A stretch of DNA of 64,000 nucleotides from Prosthecomicrobium sp. N25 (GCF_037203705.1 NZ_JBBCAT010000001.1:841418-905417), one strand, 5' to 3'; numbered from the stretch's first letter, positions 19,632 through 28,982 are shown. The notes: generated by a model not told the origin, from the letters alone. Numbers and translations: made by a program.

Positions 19632-20750
19632 TCAGAGGTCGAAGGCCTTCAGCACGGAGGCCGCCACCGCCTTGGCCTCGTAGCGCTCCTCCGCGATGCG
19701 CCGGCTCTCCCGGCCCATCCGCGCCCGCAGCTCCGGATCGCGGATCAGCTTCGCCATCGCGTCCGTCAGGGCCGGCACGTCGCGGACCGGCACCATGAAC
19801 CCGTTGACACCGTCAAGGATCGGCTCCCGGCAGCCCGGCGCGTCCGTCGTGATGATCGGCCGCCCCATCGACATCGCCTCCAGCACGGCGCGCGGGGTGC
19901 CCTCGCGATACGACGGCAGCACGAAGACGCTCGCGGCCGCGACCGCGGGGCGCACGTCGCGCGTCTCGCCCGGGTAGTCGATCACCCCGTCTGCCACGGC
20001 ACTCTCCAGGAGGCCCTTGGGCAGGGTCGAGTGCCCGGTCTCGATCGGGCCGACGAGCTGGAACCGCGCCTCCGGATGAGCCGCCCGGATTGCCCGCGCC
20101 GCCTCGATGTACTCGACCACGCCCTTGTCGGCGATCACGCGCCCGACCATCACGAAGCGCGGCTCGGGGGGGAGGGGCGAGACCGCGAAGTGGTCCAGGT
20201 CCACCCCCGAGCCGTTGACGATGGTCGTCGGCAGATCGGGGTTCATGACCCCGAGACGGATCAGGTCCGCCGGGTCGTCGGGATTCTGGAACACGATCGC
20301 GTCGAGCCGGGCGAGCGCCGCCTTCAGGAGCCCGCTCGCGATCCGCCGCGCGAGCACGCGGCGCCAGCTCTGGCCGGCCTCCGTGAAGGCGAAGCCGAGG
20401 CCCGTGATCATCGCGTAGCGCCGCTTGACCCCGGTCAGCCGGGCCGCGAGCGTGCCGTACACCACCGGCTTCATCGTGTAGGCGAGCGTCGCGTCCGGCC
20501 GGATCCGTCGCATCACCGCCGCCATGGCGAGGAGCGTGGCGAGGTCCTGGTGGGGTGCCAGGCCCTGCCGGGCCATCGGGATCTCGTGGAACGGAATGGC
20601 CCGGGCCCCGAGCCAGGCGAGCGTCGCCGGGTCGCTGTCCGGCGCCATGGTGTGCACCTCGTGGCCGGCCTGCTGGAGCGCCTGCAGGAGCGGTCCCCGG
20701 AAGTTCACCAGCGAGGACGCGAGGCTCGCGATCACAAGAACTCTGGCCAC
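19632..20750 (-). CDS. Glycosyltransferase, GT4 family
   Basis: 372 residues from GTG 20750, with GGAGAGG 10 bp upstream. The N-terminal acceptor domain is VARVLVIASLASSLVNFRGPL. The donor domain has FVMVGRVIADKGVVEYIEA, PSYREGTPRAVLEAMSMGRPIITTDAPGCRE and a conserved E-x7-E. It resembles transferases acting on undecaprenyl-linked sugars. It is encoded on the opposite strand to the BY-kinase (convergent). The frame stays open upstream to 20861, but that stretch lacks family similarity. Confidence 0.88.
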   Translation of the reverse strand: MARVLVIASLASSLVNFRGPLLQALQQAGHEVHTMAPDSDPATLAWLGARAIPFHEIPMARQGLAPHQDLATLLAMAAVMRRIRPDATLAYTMKPVVYGTLAARLTGVKRRYAMITGLGFAFTEAGQSWRRVLARRIASGLLKAALARLDAIVFQNPDDPADLIRLGVMNPDLPTTIVNGSGVDLDHFAVSPLPPEPRFVMVGRVIADKGVVEYIEAARAIRAAHPEARFQLVGPIETGHSTLPKGLLESAVADGVIDYPGETRDVRPAVAAASVFVLPSYREGTPRAVLEAMSMGRPIITTDAPGCREPILDGVNGFMVPVRDVPALTDAMAKLIRDPELRARMGRESRRIAEERYEAKAVAASVLKAFDL

Positions 20751-21384
20751 GTCGATCGAACCTCTCCGTTGGCGACCGCGGGGGAGCCCTGGTCGCAGGT
20801 CGCGCGCCCTTGCTGAATCGGGCCGTCCGGCGGGTGCGGCCCCGACCCTAGCAAATCCCACTCACGAATTTATGAGTCGTGAAGGCTCCCATCGAATCGG
20901 AGACGCCGTTAGGCCTTCTCTCAACACGGGTCAGTATCGTCCCGCCGGAAGCGGATAATACCTTCGTATGGGGGAGGTCGGGTGAAATCGTGGTTAACGC
21001 ATCGCGGGCGCACATCGCGGTAGAACGAGAGCGCCAAGCCTCGAATGCTGGCTGGTATACATTAACAGTTAATTGATGTTGCGCTGGCTTGCCCCTGCAC
21101 TGGGTGTAATACTCCCTTTACCAAGAGTACGAAGCCGCCCGGCGCCGCGCGTCGGGATCGGCCCCGTGCCGAGGGCTTTCTCGGCGCAGGGTGAAGCGCT
21201 AGCTTGCGGAGGGTCGGATGGGTGCAGTCGAACAGGATGCGGGATCGGGTCTTGCCGGCCCGGCTTTCGCCTGCGCCTTTCCGGACGTTCGCGCAGGCCG
21301 GTTCGCCGGCTCCGCGCAGCGCCCATCGGCTGGACGGGTGTGCTGGACGCGGCAGTCGGACGTCGTGCAAGGGCCGGGCACTCG
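20751..21384. other. Long divergent intergenic region
   Basis: 634 bp between two divergent glycosyltransferase genes with no supportable gene. The segment 20860-21130 is clearly AT-richer than its surroundings. It holds ACTCA-N8-TGAGT (20860-20877), ATTAAC-A-GTTAAT (21061-21073) and TACTC-N10-GAGTA (21110-21129). A long 5-prime leader or regulatory region for the gene at 21385 is likely. Confidence 0.45.
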
Positions 21385-22527
21385 ATGATTGTACACGTGA
21401 TCACCAACTTCACCGCACGCAGCGGCGCAGAGGTCATGCTCTGCCGGCTGCTCAGGGTCGCCGGCCCCGAGCGCGTCGTGGTCGCCCCGGTGATGGAGGT
21501 CTCCGACGATCTGCGCGGGCTCGCCGGCAACCCGGCGGTCGTCTTCAGGCCGCAGCACGGACGGTCCGTGTTCGGCATGGTCCGCGCCGTCTTCGGCCTC
21601 GCCCGTCTGATCCGCGCCGAGAAGCCGGACGCCGTCGTCTGCTGGATGTACCACGCGATGGTGGTCGGCGGCCTCGCCACGCGCCTGGCCGGGCTCGGCA
21701 CCCCGCTGGTCTGGAACGTCCGCCAGTCCCTGGACGACCGCGGCTCCCTCACCGTCAGCACTCGCGCCGCCGTATGGCTGACCCGCCTGCTCTCGCGCCT
21801 GCCGGACGGCATCATCTTCAACGCCCGCCGCGCCGAGGAACAGCACCGGACCTACGGCTATGCCGCCCGGCGGTCCGCCGTGATCCCGAACGGCTTCGAC
21901 CTCCCCGAACTGCGCGAGAGGCCGGCCGCCCCCGCCCGCGTCTTCGGCATCGCCGGTCGCTTCCACCCGCAGAAGGATCACGAGACCTTCTTCCGCGCGG
22001 CCGGCTTGGCCTTCGCCCGCAACCCGGACCTGCGCTTCGCCGCGGCCGGCGCCGGGATGGACTGGTCGAACCCGGAAGTCGCCGCCCTGGTCGATGCCGC
22101 CGGCCTGCCGCGCGACCGCGTCGACCTCGCCGGCCCGGTGACCGACATGGCCGCCTGGTACCGCCGGATCGACGCCCTGGTCCTGTCCTCGCGCACCGAG
22201 GGCTTCCCGAACGTGGTCGCCGAGGCCATGAGCCACGGCCGCCCGGTCGTGGCCACCGACGTCGGCGACGCGGCGGCGATCGTGGGCGGGACCGGATTCG
22301 TCGTGGCCCCGCGCGACCCTGCGGCGCTGGCCGGCGCACTGGTCGAGATGGCCGCTCTGTCTCCCGCCGCCTACGCGGACAGGGCCGCCGCGGCGCGGCG
22401 TCGCATCGAGGACGAATACGCACTGCCGGCGATCGCGCGACGCTATGACGAATTTCTTCGCCAATGCCGTGCCGGCCGGGCCCCGGCGCCGCTGGCGACG
22501 CTTTCGGAAGGAAACGGGAAGCCGTGA
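21385..22527 (+). CDS. Glycosyltransferase, GT4 family
   Basis: 380 residues. It starts MIVHVITNFTARSGAEVMLCRLL, the usual GT4 N-terminus with a Gly-Ala-Glu loop. The C-terminal domain shows VFGIAGRFHPQKDHETFFRAA and SSRTEGFPNVVAEAMSHGRPVVATDVGD. ATG 21385 is preferred on homology; the frame is open further upstream. Its stop overlaps the start of the methyltransferase (TGATG), so the two are coupled. Confidence 0.87.
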   Translation: MIVHVITNFTARSGAEVMLCRLLRVAGPERVVVAPVMEVSDDLRGLAGNPAVVFRPQHGRSVFGMVRAVFGLARLIRAEKPDAVVCWMYHAMVVGGLATRLAGLGTPLVWNVRQSLDDRGSLTVSTRAAVWLTRLLSRLPDGIIFNARRAEEQHRTYGYAARRSAVIPNGFDLPELRERPAAPARVFGIAGRFHPQKDHETFFRAAGLAFARNPDLRFAAAGAGMDWSNPEVAALVDAAGLPRDRVDLAGPVTDMAAWYRRIDALVLSSRTEGFPNVVAEAMSHGRPVVATDVGDAAAIVGGTGFVVAPRDPAALAGALVEMAALSPAAYADRAAAARRRIEDEYALPAIARRYDEFLRQCRAGRAPAPLATLSEGNGKP

Positions 22528-23369
22528 TGACCATCAGCGCGAGCAAATTCTATGCCCTCGACCGCGAGGGATGCGAGGCTCTCGAGACGGAGTTCTATGC
22601 GCGTCTGAAGATGCGCAACGGCACCTTCAAGCTCACCCGCCCGGCACGCTTCCGGGAGGTGGAGGAGGCCTTCGCGCCGGAGATTGCGGCCCGGTCGTCG
22701 CGCCTGCGCCAGGTGCTCGACGTCGGCGTCTCGACCGGCATCACCAGCCTGGATCTCGCCCGCTTCCTGGAAGAGGCCGGCGTCGATGCCGACATCACCG
22801 CGACCGACCTCTACATCGACGCGCAGATCGTCGACATCGCGCCCGGCGTCCGGGTGCTCGCCGACGCCGCGGGTTGGCCGCTCCAGTACGACGTGCTCGG
22901 CGTCGCGATCCGGCCCTGGACGCGCCGCCTCGACTACGTGACGCTCGCGGCCCTGCCCCTGGCCGCTGCCCGGGCCCTGGCGCTCAGGCTCGTCCCGCGC
23001 GCCGTCGCGGCGGGCCGCACGCGGCCGGTCCGCATGGTCACGCGCCGCGCCGAGCCGGCCGGGCGGATCCGCTTCGTCGAGAACGACATCTTCGCCGGAA
23101 CGCCGGCCTTCGTCGGCCGGTTCGACCTCGTCCGGGCGGCCAACATCCTGAACCGGAACTATTTCGACGAACCCGCCCTGGTGCGGGCGATCGCCAACCT
23201 CAAGACCTACGCCCGCGGTCCGGGCGCGCTCTTCTGGGTGGCACGCACCGAGGAGGACGGGCGGAACACCGCCTCGCTCTTCGAACTCGGCCCCGACGGG
23301 CGCTTCACCGTGGTGGCCCGCGTCGGCGGCGGGTCGGAGGTCGAGGCCCTCGTCCTCGCGGCGGCATGA
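22527..23369 (+). CDS. SAM-dependent methyltransferase-like protein
   Basis: 280 residues. Motif I is LDVGVSTGITSLDLARFL (about 64-81), an acidic residue follows in ITATDLYID, and a later segment RFDLVRAANILNRNYF resembles the motif IV/post-motif region seen in CheR-like enzymes. It is encoded between a glycosyltransferase and a sulfotransferase, so it may O-methylate a polysaccharide sugar. The acceptor is not deducible. Confidence 0.75.
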   Translation: MTISASKFYALDREGCEALETEFYARLKMRNGTFKLTRPARFREVEEAFAPEIAARSSRLRQVLDVGVSTGITSLDLARFLEEAGVDADITATDLYIDAQIVDIAPGVRVLADAAGWPLQYDVLGVAIRPWTRRLDYVTLAALPLAAARALALRLVPRAVAAGRTRPVRMVTRRAEPAGRIRFVENDIFAGTPAFVGRFDLVRAANILNRNYFDEPALVRAIANLKTYARGPGALFWVARTEEDGRNTASLFELGPDGRFTVVARVGGGSEVEALVLAAA

Positions 23370-23388
23370 CGGCCGGCGAGCGGAGACG

Positions 23389-24258
23389 ATGACGATGCGC
23401 ATGAACGAGATCGACTTTCTGATCATCGGGGCGGCCAAGAGCGCCACGACCTGGCTTCAGTATTCCCTGCAGCGCGATCCGGAGGTCTACATGCCGGATC
23501 CCGAACTGCACTATTTCAGCCGGGAGTTCGAGCGCGGCGACGACTGGTACCTGTCCCAGTTCTCGCCGGGGCCGGGTGTCCGGCTGATCGGCGAGAAGTC
23601 CAATTCCTACCTGGACATGCCCGAGGCGGCCGGCCGCATCCACGCGGCCCTGCCGGACATCAGGCTCGTCGCCCAGCTCCGCAATCCCATCGAGCGCGCC
23701 TATTCGGACTACTGCATGCTGTTCCGCCGCGGCACCGTCGACCGGAACATCGAGCAGTTCCTGTCCCCCCGCAAGGCCCAGGGCAACCGCTTCCTGGTGG
23801 GTGGCCTGTACGGGGAGCAGATCGCGCGCTTTCTCGACCACTTCCCGGCCGAGCGACTGAAGGTCGTGCTGTTCGAGGACACCCTGAGCCGGCCCGAGGC
23901 GATGCTGAACGAGGTCCGCGGCTTCCTGGGCCTGGGGCCCTTCATCGCCCCTCCGCTCGCCGAGAAGGTCAAGGACAAGGAGGCGCCGGTGCTGGACCCC
24001 TCCCTGCGCCGCTTGCTCAAGCCGTTCAAGTCGGCGGTCGCGCCGCTCCGCGGCACCCGGTTGTTCCAGACGCTGCGCGGCATGCTCGCGCGGCCGACCC
24101 GCTACGAGCCGTTGACCCCGAGCCTGCGGGCCGAGTTGCTCGACTACTATGCCGACGATACCGCGAGACTGGGCCGAATGATCGGCCGGGATCTGTCCAA
24201 TTGGCTCCACGACCCGGCCGGGGAGGACGACCATGCGAATCGCCTAGGCGCGGCGTGA
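23389..24258 (+). CDS. PAPS-dependent sulfotransferase
   Basis: 289 residues. The 5-prime phosphosulfate-binding loop FLIIGAAKSATTWLQ is at the N-terminus (about 9-23), and the 3-prime phosphate-binding motif LRNPIERAYSDY is at about 97-108, the two hallmarks of the Sulfotransfer family, in order. It would move sulfate from PAPS to a hydroxyl, here plausibly a sugar of the exported polysaccharide or its lipid intermediate. Start ATG 23389; in-frame ATGs at 23395 and 23401 are also possible. It is coupled in an operon with the preceding two genes. Confidence 0.88.
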   Translation: MTMRMNEIDFLIIGAAKSATTWLQYSLQRDPEVYMPDPELHYFSREFERGDDWYLSQFSPGPGVRLIGEKSNSYLDMPEAAGRIHAALPDIRLVAQLRNPIERAYSDYCMLFRRGTVDRNIEQFLSPRKAQGNRFLVGGLYGEQIARFLDHFPAERLKVVLFEDTLSRPEAMLNEVRGFLGLGPFIAPPLAEKVKDKEAPVLDPSLRRLLKPFKSAVAPLRGTRLFQTLRGMLARPTRYEPLTPSLRAELLDYYADDTARLGRMIGRDLSNWLHDPAGEDDHANRLGAA

Positions 24259-24473
24259 AGACGACGATTCGCTCCGGGGACGGGCCTTGCGGCGGCCGCC
24301 AAGTTCCTGGGCAGAATCAAACCAAGATTGCCTAACCGACCAGCAGTCAAATCGTTCCCGACCTAAAGGCAGTCAGGTGAAAATTCTGAATCCCACAAGT
24401 TGCAGCCTTGAGAACTTTTCCGATCGGCTTGAGGCACCGATGCGGAAGGCTCCGATTTTCGAGGAGTTACGGA

Positions 24474-24860
24474 ATGGCGAATGCGCTTTCGATGGACCTG
24501 CGCCAGCGGGTTCTGGCCGCCATTGCCAGCGGTCTTTCGTGCCGGGAGGCCGCGGCCCGGTTCGGTGTCAGTCCGGCGAGCGCCATCCGGTGGCGCGCCC
24601 TCGAGCGGGCGACCGGCACGGTCGCGCCGAAACCGCAGGGCGGCGATCGCCGCTCGGCGCGCATCGAGGCCCACGCGGAGTTGATCCTGCGGATCGTCGA
24701 GGAGCGGCCGGGGATCACCCTGAACGCCCTCAAGGCGGAACTCGCCAAGTCGGGGATCCACGTCGGAATCGGAACGCTGTGGCGCTTCTTCGAGCGGCGC
24801 CGCCTGGCCGAGAAGAAGAACCGGCCGCTCAGGCCAAATCGCAGGCAACGCAAGCCGTGA
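24474..24860 (+). CDS. IS630-type transposase N-terminal (helix-turn-helix) fragment
   Basis: 128 residues. The start MANALSMDLRQRVLAAIASG, then CREAAARFGVSPASAIRW and VAPKPQGGDRRSARIEAHA, is the bipartite HTH part of IS630 OrfA proteins in Hyphomicrobiales. The DDE catalytic half normally follows, either in frame or by frameshift. No reading frame after 24860 shows the expected catalytic motifs; the sequence ends in a basic tail (RPLRPNRRQRKP). It is therefore a remnant or a truncated copy. It lies between the sulfotransferase and the dehydratase, suggesting past rearrangement of the locus. Confidence 0.75.
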   Translation: MANALSMDLRQRVLAAIASGLSCREAAARFGVSPASAIRWRALERATGTVAPKPQGGDRRSARIEAHAELILRIVEERPGITLNALKAELAKSGIHVGIGTLWRFFERRRLAEKKNRPLRPNRRQRKP

Positions 24861-25248
24861 ACCGGTGCAGGACCCGGAGACGGCTGCGAGGAGATCGGAA
24901 AGCCATGCAATCGCAGCGAAGCGACCGAAGTAAACCGGCATCGCGTCGGGGGTCGAGTGTGAGGAACACGTACGCACAAAACCTCGTGAACGAGGAAAAA
25001 GCGTTGTTTTTGCACCGCACCGTGGTATCTAATGCCATCGTTCCGCTGAACGCTCCGATTTTGCGAAAAGAGGGCGCGGCGGACGGCCGGGAAGCCGGTG
25101 CGCGGACTTCGCCGCACGCCGGGTTTTCGCATGGTCCAGTCATGATCAATCGCCCGGAAAGTGGCGAAATGACCTCGGGTCTGCTCGTTCTGGAAGGATG
25201 GCACGGTCTCGCCGGTATTGCGCGCAGTACGGAGTTTGGAGGTATGCC
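24861..25248. other. Intergenic region after IS630 fragment; leader of dehydratase gene
   Basis: 388 bp without a convincing gene and with lower GC. It contains a CCTCGT-GA-ACGAGG hairpin (24982-24995) and a weak promoter-like pair TTGTTT (25004-25009) / TCTAAT (25028-25033) spaced 18 bp, about 215 bp before the next start. No terminal inverted repeat matching sequence upstream of 24474 was found by eye. Confidence 0.35.
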
Positions 25249-27450
25249 ATGAACAGACAGTCGCGGCCCTTGAAGACTTCGTCCATTGCCGATTCTCCCG
25301 TTCAGCACATCCAGTCCTTCCTCTCCAAGATCTTCAATTTCCTCGGCGACGCACTCTTCGGCCAGGGTCCGAAGCCCGCCCGGCGGTTGAGCCTGCGCTC
25401 GCGCGTCAGGGCCGCCGTCCGGGCTCCGCTGCGCTTTCCGGCGCTTTACGCCACCGACCTGGTTCTGAGCGGCGTCTCCCTCTTCCTCGCGACGGTGATG
25501 CGGCTCGGGCTCGACGCCGCCAACTCCGGCAGCGAGGCCTTCGGGGCCGTGGTGGTTGCCTGGCCGATGCACACGGCCATCTGCGCGATCGTCTTCCCCA
25601 TGACGGGGCTCTACATGCGGACCTGGAAGTTCGCCTCGCTCGGCGACATCTTCCAGATCTTCAAGTCCGTCTTCCTGGCGTCCCTCATCTTCGTCGCGGT
25701 CATCTTCCTCTACTCTCGGTTGCAGGCGATCCCGCGTTCGGTGATCGCCATGAACGCCGTATTCCTGGTTTCGCTGATCACCCTGACGCGGCTCTCCTTC
25801 AAGCTCGACCGCATGGACGTGTTCGGCACCGGTGCGCGCACGCAGACCAGCTTCTCCGAGATGATCCCGGTCCTGCTGGTCGGGGCGGGCCATTCCGCCG
25901 ACCTCTACCTGCGCGCCTTGCAGCGCGACCGCAACGCCCAGTACTGGCCGGTCGGTTTCCTGGACGTCGACAGCGCCCAGCGCGACCTGCTGCTGCGCGG
26001 CGTCCCGATCCTCGGCGGGGTCGACGAGTTCGATGCCGTGATGGAGGACCTCGTCGATCGCGGCCAGGCGCCGCGCCACATCATCTTCACCGAGAGCCCG
26101 GCCGTCTTCGGCGAGGGCAGCGCGGAGGCGCTCATCGAGCGCGCGGAGAGGATGGGGCTCACCGTCTCGCGCCTCGCGCCCGCCACCGAACTGCGCAGCC
26201 CGCGCGAGGAGAATCGCTTCCAGCTTCGTCCGATCGAACTCGCCGACCTGCTCGAGCGTCCGCAGATCACCCATGATCGCGAGCAGTTGAGCCGGCTTGT
26301 CCACGGCTGCCGCGTCCTGGTGACCGGCGCCGGCGGGTCGATCGGCAGCGAGCTCGTCCGTCAGGTCGCCTCGCTCGCTCCGGCCGAGGTCGTGCTGATC
26401 GACAATAGCGAGTTCAACCTCTACTCAATCGATCTGGAACTCGCCGAGAAGTTCCGCGACGTGCCGCGGGCCGCCTATCTCTGCAACGTCCGCGACGCCG
26501 CCCGTGTCGACGAGATCATGGATCGCCACCGGCCGGAGCTCGTCTTCCACGCCGCCGCCCTGAAGCATGTGCCCATGGTCGAGCTGAACCCCTGCGAGGG
26601 CGTGCTCACCAACGCGATCGGCACCATGAACGTCGCCGAGGCCACCCGGCGGATCGGCGCCCGCGCGATGGTCCAGGTCTCCACCGACAAGGTCGTCAAC
26701 CCGACCAGCGTGATGGGCGCCACCAAGCGGCTGGCCGAACTCTACTGCCAGGCCCTCGAGCTGGACGACACCCGTCCGGCAACGCGCGGCGACACCACCC
26801 GCTTCATGACCGTCCGGTTCGGCAACGTGCTGGGCTCGAGCGGCTCCCTGATCCCGCTGTTCAAGCGCCAGCTGGCCCAGGGCGGCCCGCTGACCGTGAC
26901 CGACCCGGAGATGAAGCGCTTCTTCATGACCATCCGCGAGGCCGTCGAGCTCACGCTCCAGGCCTCCGCGCACGGGCTCGAGAAGAAGGCCGGTCGCGGC
27001 GAGATCTTCGTGCTCGACATGGGCGAGCCGATCAAGATCATCGACATCGCGCGCCGGGTCATCAAGCTCGCCGGCTGCGTTCCGGACGACGACATCAAGA
27101 TCGAGATCGTCGGCTGCCGTCCGGGCGAGAAGCTCTTCGAGGAGCTCTTCGACGACGACGAGAAGCGGGTCCGCAGCGCGGTCCCCGGCATTCTCGGCGC
27201 CGTCCCCGCCCCCGTCCCGCTCCCGACGCTGCGCGAAGCCTTCCAGCGGATCCGCCGGGCGGCCGAGAAGGGCGACGCACCCTCGGTGTTCGGCATCCTT
27301 CAGGACGTCCTGCCGGGCTATCGCCGCGGGTCCTCGACGCCCGCGCCGCGCCGCGCGGCCTCGAACACGCCCGTGTCCGGCCCCGCCGGCACCGCGCTCC
27401 CGGTCGAACGTCAGGCGCCTCTCGGTGCCACGGAGGAAATCCAGGCATGA
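25249..27450 (+). CDS. Membrane-bound nucleotide-sugar 4,6-dehydratase (FlaA1/WbpM/CapD-like)
   Basis: 733 residues. Four or five N-terminal membrane helices (about residues 70-190) are followed by a CoA-binding-like Rossmann domain (VLLVGAGHSADLYL) and the extended SDR domain. The NAD motif is VTGAGGSIGSE (about 358-368), and the active site is STDKVVNP...MGATKR (about 489), where Met replaces the SDR Tyr, as is usual in WbpM/FlaA1 enzymes. It makes UDP-4-keto-6-deoxy amino sugars, the expected substrate of the DegT aminotransferase at 9522. ATG 25249 has GGAGG upstream. It is coupled to the exporter by an ATGA overlap. Confidence 0.92.
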   Translation: MNRQSRPLKTSSIADSPVQHIQSFLSKIFNFLGDALFGQGPKPARRLSLRSRVRAAVRAPLRFPALYATDLVLSGVSLFLATVMRLGLDAANSGSEAFGAVVVAWPMHTAICAIVFPMTGLYMRTWKFASLGDIFQIFKSVFLASLIFVAVIFLYSRLQAIPRSVIAMNAVFLVSLITLTRLSFKLDRMDVFGTGARTQTSFSEMIPVLLVGAGHSADLYLRALQRDRNAQYWPVGFLDVDSAQRDLLLRGVPILGGVDEFDAVMEDLVDRGQAPRHIIFTESPAVFGEGSAEALIERAERMGLTVSRLAPATELRSPREENRFQLRPIELADLLERPQITHDREQLSRLVHGCRVLVTGAGGSIGSELVRQVASLAPAEVVLIDNSEFNLYSIDLELAEKFRDVPRAAYLCNVRDAARVDEIMDRHRPELVFHAAALKHVPMVELNPCEGVLTNAIGTMNVAEATRRIGARAMVQVSTDKVVNPTSVMGATKRLAELYCQALELDDTRPATRGDTTRFMTVRFGNVLGSSGSLIPLFKRQLAQGGPLTVTDPEMKRFFMTIREAVELTLQASAHGLEKKAGRGEIFVLDMGEPIKIIDIARRVIKLAGCVPDDDIKIEIVGCRPGEKLFEELFDDDEKRVRSAVPGILGAVPAPVPLPTLREAFQRIRRAAEKGDAPSVFGILQDVLPGYRRGSSTPAPRRAASNTPVSGPAGTALPVERQAPLGATEEIQA

Positions 27451-28730
27451 TGCAGTCCCTCAGCGGCGGGAGGGCTCTCGCCCGGGCCGCCCGTATCCTT
27501 GCGGCCGCCGCCTTCCTGGCCATGGCCGCGCGCCCCGCGCTGGCGACCCTCGACTACAATCTCGCGCCGGGTGACGTGGTCGAATTCGACTTCCTCGACG
27601 ACGACGAGCTGCCCCGGCAGCTCACCGTGTCCGCCGACGGCAAGATACAGGTTCCCCTTCTCGGGGCGGTCGTGGTCGCGGGTGTCCCCGTCGGGGACGC
27701 CCAGAAGCTCCTCGAGCGGCAGTTCGTCGACCGCAAGTTCCTCCACGACCCGCGGCTCAGCCTGTCCGTGGTGAACTTCCGGCCGATCTTCGTGCTCGGC
27801 GACGTGCGCAACCCCGGTTCCTTCCCCTTCAAGCCGCTGCTCACCGTCGAGCAGGCGATCGGGCTGGCGGGCGGGCCGAGCGTGGCCGGCGCGCGTGCGG
27901 ACGAGAGTCCGGTCGCTGCCAGCAAGATCCGCGGCGAGATCGCCGGCATCGACGCCGACATCGTCCGGGAGGCGATCGTCTCCGCGCGCCTCAGCGCCCT
28001 GCTCGGCGGCCGCACGACCATCGAGGTCGCGGACCTGCCCGAGTCGACGCGGCCCTACATCCGCAACTTCGAGCCCTTGAGGGCGGTCGCCAGCGACTAT
28101 CTGGCGGCCGAGAACCAGCAGTTCGCCAAGCAGAAGCAGATCCTGGGCGAAAACATCGCCGAGACCTCGCGCGAGATGGCGCTCCTCGAAGAGCAGATCG
28201 TCAACCAGGCCAAGACCATCAAGTTCAGCCGCGAGGACGCGGAGCGCACCAGCGCACTCCTCAAGAACGGTCTGACACGCGCCAGCGAGATGTCCCGGGT
28301 CGAGCGCCAGTTGACCTCGGACGAGGGGCGAATGCTCTCCCTGCAGACCCAGGTCTCGCAGCTCAGGCGGAGCATCGGCGAGTTGAAGCGCGACCTGGCC
28401 CAGCTCGAGGACCAGCGCCGGAAGGAAGCCCTGCTGTCCCTGCAGGACCAGACGATCAAGCTCGACAAGCTCTTCGCGTTGCGGCGCGCGAGCGAGGATC
28501 AGCTCCTCGTCACGGCCAACTTCTCCGCCGAGGCGCTGCGGTCCGGCCAGTCCGTCATCGACTTCAAGATCCGGCGCCGCGTCAACGACAAGATCGAGAG
28601 CATGGCGGTCGACAACCTCGCCGATGTTCTGCCCGGCGACGTGGTGATGGCCGTCATCCGGCGTCCCGAACCGACGACGCTCGGCGCCGTGGTCCGGCCC
28701 GTCGCCGAGAACGGGGTCAAGGTCCCCTGA
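27447..28730 (+). CDS. Polysaccharide export protein (Wza/ExoF-like)
   Basis: 427 residues. A signal peptide (about 1-33) precedes a Poly_export domain (YNLAPGDVVEFDFLDDDE, ADGKIQVPLLGAV), a SLBB-like segment (IFVLGDVRNPGSFPFKPLLTVEQAIGLAGG) and a long coiled coil (about 215-350), the ExoF arrangement. It forms or connects to the periplasmic/outer-membrane exit of the polymer. No lipobox Cys is evident. It overlaps the dehydratase stop. Confidence 0.88.
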   Translation: MMQSLSGGRALARAARILAAAAFLAMAARPALATLDYNLAPGDVVEFDFLDDDELPRQLTVSADGKIQVPLLGAVVVAGVPVGDAQKLLERQFVDRKFLHDPRLSLSVVNFRPIFVLGDVRNPGSFPFKPLLTVEQAIGLAGGPSVAGARADESPVAASKIRGEIAGIDADIVREAIVSARLSALLGGRTTIEVADLPESTRPYIRNFEPLRAVASDYLAAENQQFAKQKQILGENIAETSREMALLEEQIVNQAKTIKFSREDAERTSALLKNGLTRASEMSRVERQLTSDEGRMLSLQTQVSQLRRSIGELKRDLAQLEDQRRKEALLSLQDQTIKLDKLFALRRASEDQLLVTANFSAEALRSGQSVIDFKIRRRVNDKIESMAVDNLADVLPGDVVMAVIRRPEPTTLGAVVRPVAENGVKVP

Positions 28731-28780
28731 GCGACCGGGCCCGCGGACCGGGTCCACGTACAAGTCCAGGACGATTCTAT

Positions 28781-28820
28781 GGCCGGAGGGGAACGCGACC
28801 CCTTCGGCCATTGTCGTTTT
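28781..28820 (+). terminator. Candidate terminator after exporter gene
   Basis: An 11-bp stem (GGCCGGAGGGG / CCCCTTCGGCC, one G-T pair) with a 7-nt loop, followed within 8 nt by TTTT, 50 bp after the exporter stop. Confidence 0.5.
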
Positions 28821-28967
28821 GATGGCGAGCCGCCGGCGCGATCGCACCCGATCCGATGTGACGAAGGCTTTTGTTGTACCGAGACGCGGCCGCTGGCGGC
28901 CGCAGGAACCGACTGTCTCTCGTCGCCCCGGGCCGCGACGGTCGTCCGCGACCGGGCGGGCCTTACC

Positions 28968-28982
28968 CCGGGGGGGGGGGGG
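28968..28982 (+). repeat. Homopolymeric tract of 15 G
   Basis: Fifteen consecutive G on the plus strand (C on the minus strand), 60 bp downstream of the flippase stop. It is the longest homopolymer I noticed in the window. It could be a slippage-prone site or a sequencing/assembly artefact. Confidence 0.9.

Noticed and set aside
24860-25252. Possible IS630 catalytic half by frameshift after 24860
   Set aside because: All three frames were read; none shows the FIDE-type or other DDE motifs or the usual junction sequence.
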